Shown in pieces: positions 60,004-64,000 of a stretch of DNA of 64,000 bases (position 1 is its first letter; the number at the start of each line of letters is the position of its first letter). The stretch comes from Dryas octopetala (lineage: Eukaryota; Streptophyta; Magnoliopsida; Rosales; Rosaceae). The stretch is taken from positions 7,853,409 through 7,917,408 of the forward strand of contig OY992839.1 in the NCBI GenBank assembly GCA_963921425.1, given 5' to 3'. Both the position numbers and the translations under genes were made by a program. The notes beneath the pieces were generated by a model, which worked only from the letters and a program-made list of their open reading frames with translations, searched no databases and had not been told where the DNA came from.

Positions 60004-61101
60004 ATGAGAAACTCAAGTGCCATGCTTTGCACATTTGCCTCCGTTGTTCTCTTGCAATTGTTCCTTAACCTCCATAATGTTGAAGGTAATTAATGTAGCC
60101 AACATCTGATCATGATGAGCATATATACATAGCAGGATCGATCTTAATTATTTTCAGCTTTATATATATATATATATTTTATTGTGTTATATATTAAATC
60201 ATATTATTTTGCCCAGGAATTCGCTTAGCAAGCTTTGAGAGATCTATAATAACTGACCAAGAAAATATCTACGTGAGTAAAAAAAAGATTACAACTCAAG
60301 TAATGTTAGATGTATCACGTTGATATCACATTTCTAATAAAGATGAGACCTACTAATACAAGTGAATTTCATCTCTATTAAAAATGTGTTTTAATATATT
60401 ATAAAAAAATGTGGTACAAATAATTTTATAATATAATTGTTTTCTTAAACTTTTTCCTTCAAATTTTAAGGTTTACAAATGAATATTGTCAAATATTACA
60501 GGAACAAGGTGAAGAAAAACACACTTTGTATGGCGATGTTGATGACTTTGAGGACGATTATCCTCCTCCAAGTGCGCATCCACCACATTACTCCCCTGTG
60601 CCCCCTTCATTAAGAAGAAGTAGTAGTTCAGATGGTGAAGATGAGTTTGGGGGGGACTATAGTACTCCTCCAAGGACACACCCTCCAAGGAGTCCTCCAA
60701 CACAAAATTCAGATGGTGAAGATGAGCTTGGGGGGGACTATACTCCTCCAAGGACACACCCTCCAAAGAGTCCTCCAACACAAAATTCAGATGGTGAAGA
60801 TGAGTTTGGGAGGGACTATACTCCTCCAAGGACACACCCTCCAAAGAGTCCTCCAACAGAAAATTCAGTTGGTGAAGATGAGTTTGGGGGGGACTATACT
60901 CCTCCAAGGACACACCCTCCAAAGAGTCCTCCAACACAAAATTCAGATGGTGAAGATGAGTTTGGGTTGGACTATACTCCTCCAAGGACACACCCTCCAA
61001 GGAGTCCTCCAACACAAAATTCAGATTGGGAAGATGAGTTGGGGGGGGACTATACTCCTCCAAGGACACATCCTCCAAAGAAACCTCCAACACATGCATG
61101 A
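60004..61101 (+). CDS. Secreted Asp-Tyr/Pro-rich multi-repeat peptide precursor (RGF/PSY-like modules)
   Basis: Three exons, 60004-60085, 60217-60272, 60502-61101, GT-AG, 738 bp (245 aa). Exon 1 encodes a signal peptide (MRNSSAMLCTFASVVLLQLF...). Exon 2 encodes GIRLASFERSIITDQENIY. Exon 3 holds an acidic stretch, one module DYPPPSAHPPHYSPVPPS, then six tandem 26-27-residue units of the type DYTPPRTHPPKSPPTQN separated by acidic NSDGEDE(F/L)GG. All seven share DYxPPxxHPP (the first unit has a Ser inserted after DY). This layout (acidic residues before DY, Pro in fixed places, basic residue after PP) resembles tyrosine-sulfated peptide hormones: RGF/GLV (DYSNPGHHPPRHN) and PSY1 (DYGDPSANPKHDPGVPPS; 11 of 18 identical to module 1). 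Known families usually carry one peptide per precursor. Alternatively it is a cell-wall Pro-rich protein. The function is not established. Confidence 0.8.
60628..61098 (+). repeat. Six tandem coding repeats, 78-81 bp each
   Basis: Units start at 60628, 60709, 60787, 60865, 60943 and 61021. The first is 81 bp (one extra codon after DY), the rest 78 bp. Units differ by only a few substitutions, so the expansion is recent. Most units hold a GGGGGGG run just before GACTAT, which could slip during copying. Confidence 0.95.
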
Positions 61102-61853
61102 GCCATGAGTATGACTGCATGTACAAGCGCAAGAAGAACTTCTAGAAAAATATGTGACTAGAATATATAATTTCTATCCATTTTCAATTCGATCTTGATG
61201 CTTAATTAGTCCAATAGATTAATCAATAAAATAAGTTCTTCTGAATTCAGCATCTCATTTTATGATTTGTTTGGCAATTGCGAGACATTTTTTTCTAAAA
61301 TTTTGAATCTAAATCCTAAATCATGAGCGATGAAATAGAAATATTATATAATTGTAGGATGATTGGCAAATATTTGCCAATCAATTTGTCGCCTTTTGAT
61401 AAACTTGATAATAGATCGGATTCATTCTGCATTGCATTTGTTAGTTAATTGCATTTTATAATTGTCAATTATACATGTTGGCCTTATTAATTAATAGCAC
61501 TTGAAATAAAAGGTTTGGGTTGAATCATCACAAAATGCATAAATTAATTTACAGGCCAACTAAAGAACAAAATAACGTCTGCTTTTATAGCTCTTTCAAA
61601 AATTTTAGGTGCGAGTATTTTATTTTCTTAGGGTCTCTTTGCTAATATTTATATGTTTTTGGTTTTTAGTTTCATTTAATTAAAGAAATATAGAGAAAAT
61701 ACATGGGAGAAAGGATGGAGACGATGTGATATGAGATTTGTGATGAAGAAATGAAACAAAATACATAAAATAAAATTAAAAACTGGAAAAAAAATTATTT
61801 ATGGTTTTTAGTTTTTAATTTTATGAGCTCTGTTACTCTGTAATTGGGTTTAT
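61102..61853. other. 3' flank of the peptide gene
   Basis: Includes likely poly(A) signal AATAAA near 61225. No further gene is seen. Confidence 0.5.
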
Positions 61854-62015
61854 GTTTTATGCAGGGGCTGATCCAATTAAGGACCAAGGGCGCTAAGCCC
61901 CCACTCACTTTTAACTAGTTTTTTTTTTTTTTGTGTGTGTATATTTATTAAATGACAACAAAGCCCCCTCTAATAAATGATCAAAAGCCCATGTAGTAGG
62001 ATTGTAATTTATAAA

Positions 62016-63043
62016 GAGAGTTGCTATTTGCACATCTTTTTTTTTTTTTTTTTTGCACACTTCTACTAATTTATTTTGTGAAATTACTTAATTGACATAA
62101 AGAGAAATTACCTTAAAGGACAATCTGCATCATTTAAAAAAAAAAAAAAAAAAAAAACTCTTCTTACACACCCCACCCTCAACCTCATCTCCAACCACAA
62201 CCAAAACACACTCCACTCGTGACCCCACCTCCATCCCAAAATTGCCAACACCCACATCCCGCCTTCATCGCCGCTCATGCATCCTCTCTCCACCATAGCT
62301 ATTGGAAGTTGGAGATATGCTCTAACCTAAAATTTTTGGATTTGAATGTAAATCTAATGTTTTCTTATCTAATTTAAATTGGTTAATCAATCCTAATACC
62401 TTTCTCGTCTGTTTGCGATGATTTCAAGTGAGGTTATTTAGAGTGCAAGAGTGAATTTTCTGGTTATTCATTTTCGGATTCGCAGGTCGTTCAGCACTGG
62501 TCTACCGAATATTTCGATTTCATTCGGTAGTAAACTACCGAACGAAACCGAAATGTTCAGTAGACCAGTGCAGAACGACCTGCGAAACCCTATAACTCAA
62601 ACCCGAAATTTCAATCTTGAAATCCAGAAAACCCGCACTCCAAATTATCTCAAACAGAAAAAAATAGGTCTTGAAATGGATTAACCAATTTAAATTTGAT
62701 AAAAAAATAACCTAGATTTGCATATGAATCAAAATAATTTAACTTAAGACATAACTATGGTGTTGACAACAATGGCTATGACTATGTGTTCTTGGCTAGG
62801 ATTGAGTGGGTGTGAGGTTAGAGGTGGGGGTGTGTATTGTCTGAAAGGATTGAGTGGGTGTATATTGTTTGAATAGATTGGGTGAGGTGTGTAAGAGAAA
62901 CTTAGTAAGATTAATGAGATTGAGGGTATTTTGGTAATGAGAGGGGTGTGTTAAGGAGACATTTTACATTTTAAAAAATAATAGAAGGTGTGTAAGAGAA
63001 AAATGTGTGCAAAAAAAAAAAAAGTGTGCAAATAGCAGCCCTC
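62016..63043. mobile_element. Full-length fold-back element, 1028 bp, nested in the hAT element
   Basis: 8-bp repeats TTTATAAA flank it (62008-62015 and 63044-63051). Ends are GAGAGTTGCTATTTGCACA and, reverse-complemented, GAGGGCTGCTATTTGCACA, followed on both sides by a T/A-run and GCACAC. Both arms run inward to a palindromic centre (CGGTAGTAAACTACCG at 62525-62540), within about 3 bp of the midpoint. The innermost about 80 bp per arm is well conserved (CGCAGGTCGTTC.GCACTGG) and outer arms less so. It has no coding capacity. Confidence 0.85.
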
Positions 63044-63515
63044 TTTATAAAAGAGTGTTAACTTTACATATATAGTTATATACATATACATATATCATAA
63101 AACCTACTTATAGTACTACAATTACATGTAAAACTCAAATCTTATTGTACTTATGTAAAGAAGACATTTACAATAACATATTGTTTCTTGAAATATCGTA
63201 GGTTTTGATAATTGACTTGCAAGTAGTTGCAATTTATATGATTAGGCCATGTGCACTGTTTAGGCTTTTTGACAATTATAATTAACTTGAAATATGGTAG
63301 GTTGCGCAATTGGATGAGTGATGAGTGGCTGAGCGATAACATGGTTGTATACATAGATAATGATATTTTGGAGGAGATTGATAATGATACAACCATGAAA
63401 AAATTTCAAAATATGAAAACTTGTAGAGGCCAATTATAAATGTAAGTATGAAGTATGAACTTTATAAATAAGATATTTGAATTTTTGTGGTAATTGTAAT
63501 GCTATATAGTTTTTA

Positions 63516-63893
63516 GGGTTAAATATAAAAATGGTTCATGAATTTTATATTGATTCTTAATTTGGTCTACTAACTATAAAAAAGTGTCAATTTGGTCTAT
63601 AAACTTTCTAAGTTGTACCAAAACAGTAAAAAACATTAATTTTTATCAAAAAATTGACGGCTGTGGTCACATGAAAATATGATGAACAAACTGAAATTTT
63701 CTTAAAAATGTAGTCACATGCTATGCACATGACTAGTTTCCGTTAACTTTTTTTTTTTTTTTTTTATGGAAGTTAATGTTTGTACTGTTTTGGTACAACT
63801 TGAAAAATTTGTGGACCAAATTAACACTTTTTATAATTAGTAAACCAAATTGAGAATCATTGTAAAATTCGTAGACCATTTTTGTATTTAACC
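63516..63893. mobile_element. MITE, 378 bp, with 10-bp target duplication, nested in the hAT element
   Basis: Direct repeats ATAGTTTTTA flank it (63506-63515 and 63894-63903); a 9-bp reading is also possible. Ends are GGGTTAAATATAAAAATGG and, reverse-complemented, GGTTAAATACAAAAATGG. The arms are about 115 bp with repeated TTTGGTCTAC/TTTGGTCCAC motifs and end near TTGTACCAAAACAGTA. Probably Mutator-like. It has no coding capacity. Confidence 0.85.
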
Positions 63894-64000
63894 ATAGTTT
63901 TTATTATCTTTGTTATTTTTATCTTTTAAAAAAAATATTTAGAAGCCCTCCTGGACTAATTTCCTGAATCTGCCGCTGGTTTTATGTAATGAAAAAGACT

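Larger units (their letters stand above)
61862..63978. mobile_element. Non-autonomous hAT element, 2117 bp, with 8-bp target duplication and nested insertions
   Basis: Exact 8-bp repeats GTTTTATG flank it (61854-61861 and 63979-63986). Ends are CAGGGGCTGATCCA and, reverse-complemented, CAGCGGCAGATTCA. Inverted similarity continues (GGACCAAGGGCGCT against TAGTCCAGGAGGGCT). An 8-bp duplication and CAG-type ends fit the hAT superfamily. Removing the two nested elements leaves only about 700 bp with no transposase, so it is a deletion derivative. Confidence 0.85.

Noticed and set aside
60632-61108. 158-codon plus-strand frame with repeated MVKMSLGGTILLQGHTLQ
   Set aside because: It is a second frame of the same tandem repeat, with no signal peptide or splice link.
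60473-61132. 219-codon minus-strand frame with repeated VLEDSLEGVSLEEYSPP
   Set aside because: It is the antisense shadow of the repeat-bearing exon. The plus strand has a signal peptide, splice sites and a paralogous copy.

Overview
This is a 64-kb nuclear window from a eudicot plant. The evidence is AT-rich intergenic DNA, GT-AG introns with plant-like sizes, plant-only gene families (DYW-type PPR, Ycf20-like, OBAP, PCR/PLAC8, defensin-like), and many small inverted-repeat transposons. A rosid, possibly Rosaceae, would fit, but no single feature proves it. The core order ATG2, small unknown gene, RAD54 appears to match the Arabidopsis chromosome 3 block At3g19190-At3g19200-At3g19210. That match is from memory, not from a search.

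Layout from left to right. 917-2740 (-): intronless DYW-type PPR protein of the DYW2 type (organelle RNA editing). 2948-6424: two inverted-repeat elements, one a clear Mutator-like element with a 9-bp target duplication. 7282-9281 (-): four-exon PLAC8/PCR membrane gene. 10416-10488 (-): tRNA-Arg(ACG). 10731-20174 (+): 21-exon RAD54 with an E2F-type site upstream and a MITE plus a LINE fragment in intron 13. 23541-24123 (+): small two-exon unknown gene. 24693-25532: very GC-rich fold-back Mutator-like element. 27209-38808 (-): 13-exon ATG2 with one GC-AG intron. 41739-42206 (+): Ycf20-like plastid protein. 43046-43572 (+): two-exon defensin-like peptide. 45292-55050 (+): 18-exon fused SDR-MDR oxidoreductase (NQR type) ending in a likely peroxisomal signal. 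56114-56818 (-): oil body-associated protein 1 with a seed/ABA-type promoter. 57807-61101 (+): a duplicated secreted-peptide locus. One copy is truncated and the other carries seven Asp-Tyr/Pro-rich peptide modules. 61862-63978: a non-autonomous hAT element carrying two further fold-back elements, all three with target duplications.

The genes do not form one pathway. They cover organelle RNA editing, plastid function, homologous recombination, autophagy, peroxisomal redox, seed oil bodies and secreted signalling or defence. Spliced models were built by hand: every exon junction was read for GT/GC-AG borders, and each multi-exon CDS sums to a multiple of three without internal stops. The most novel item is the repeat precursor at 60004-61101. 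Its modules resemble tyrosine-sulfated peptide hormones (RGF/GLV/CLEL and PSY) but are tandemly multiplied within one secreted protein.
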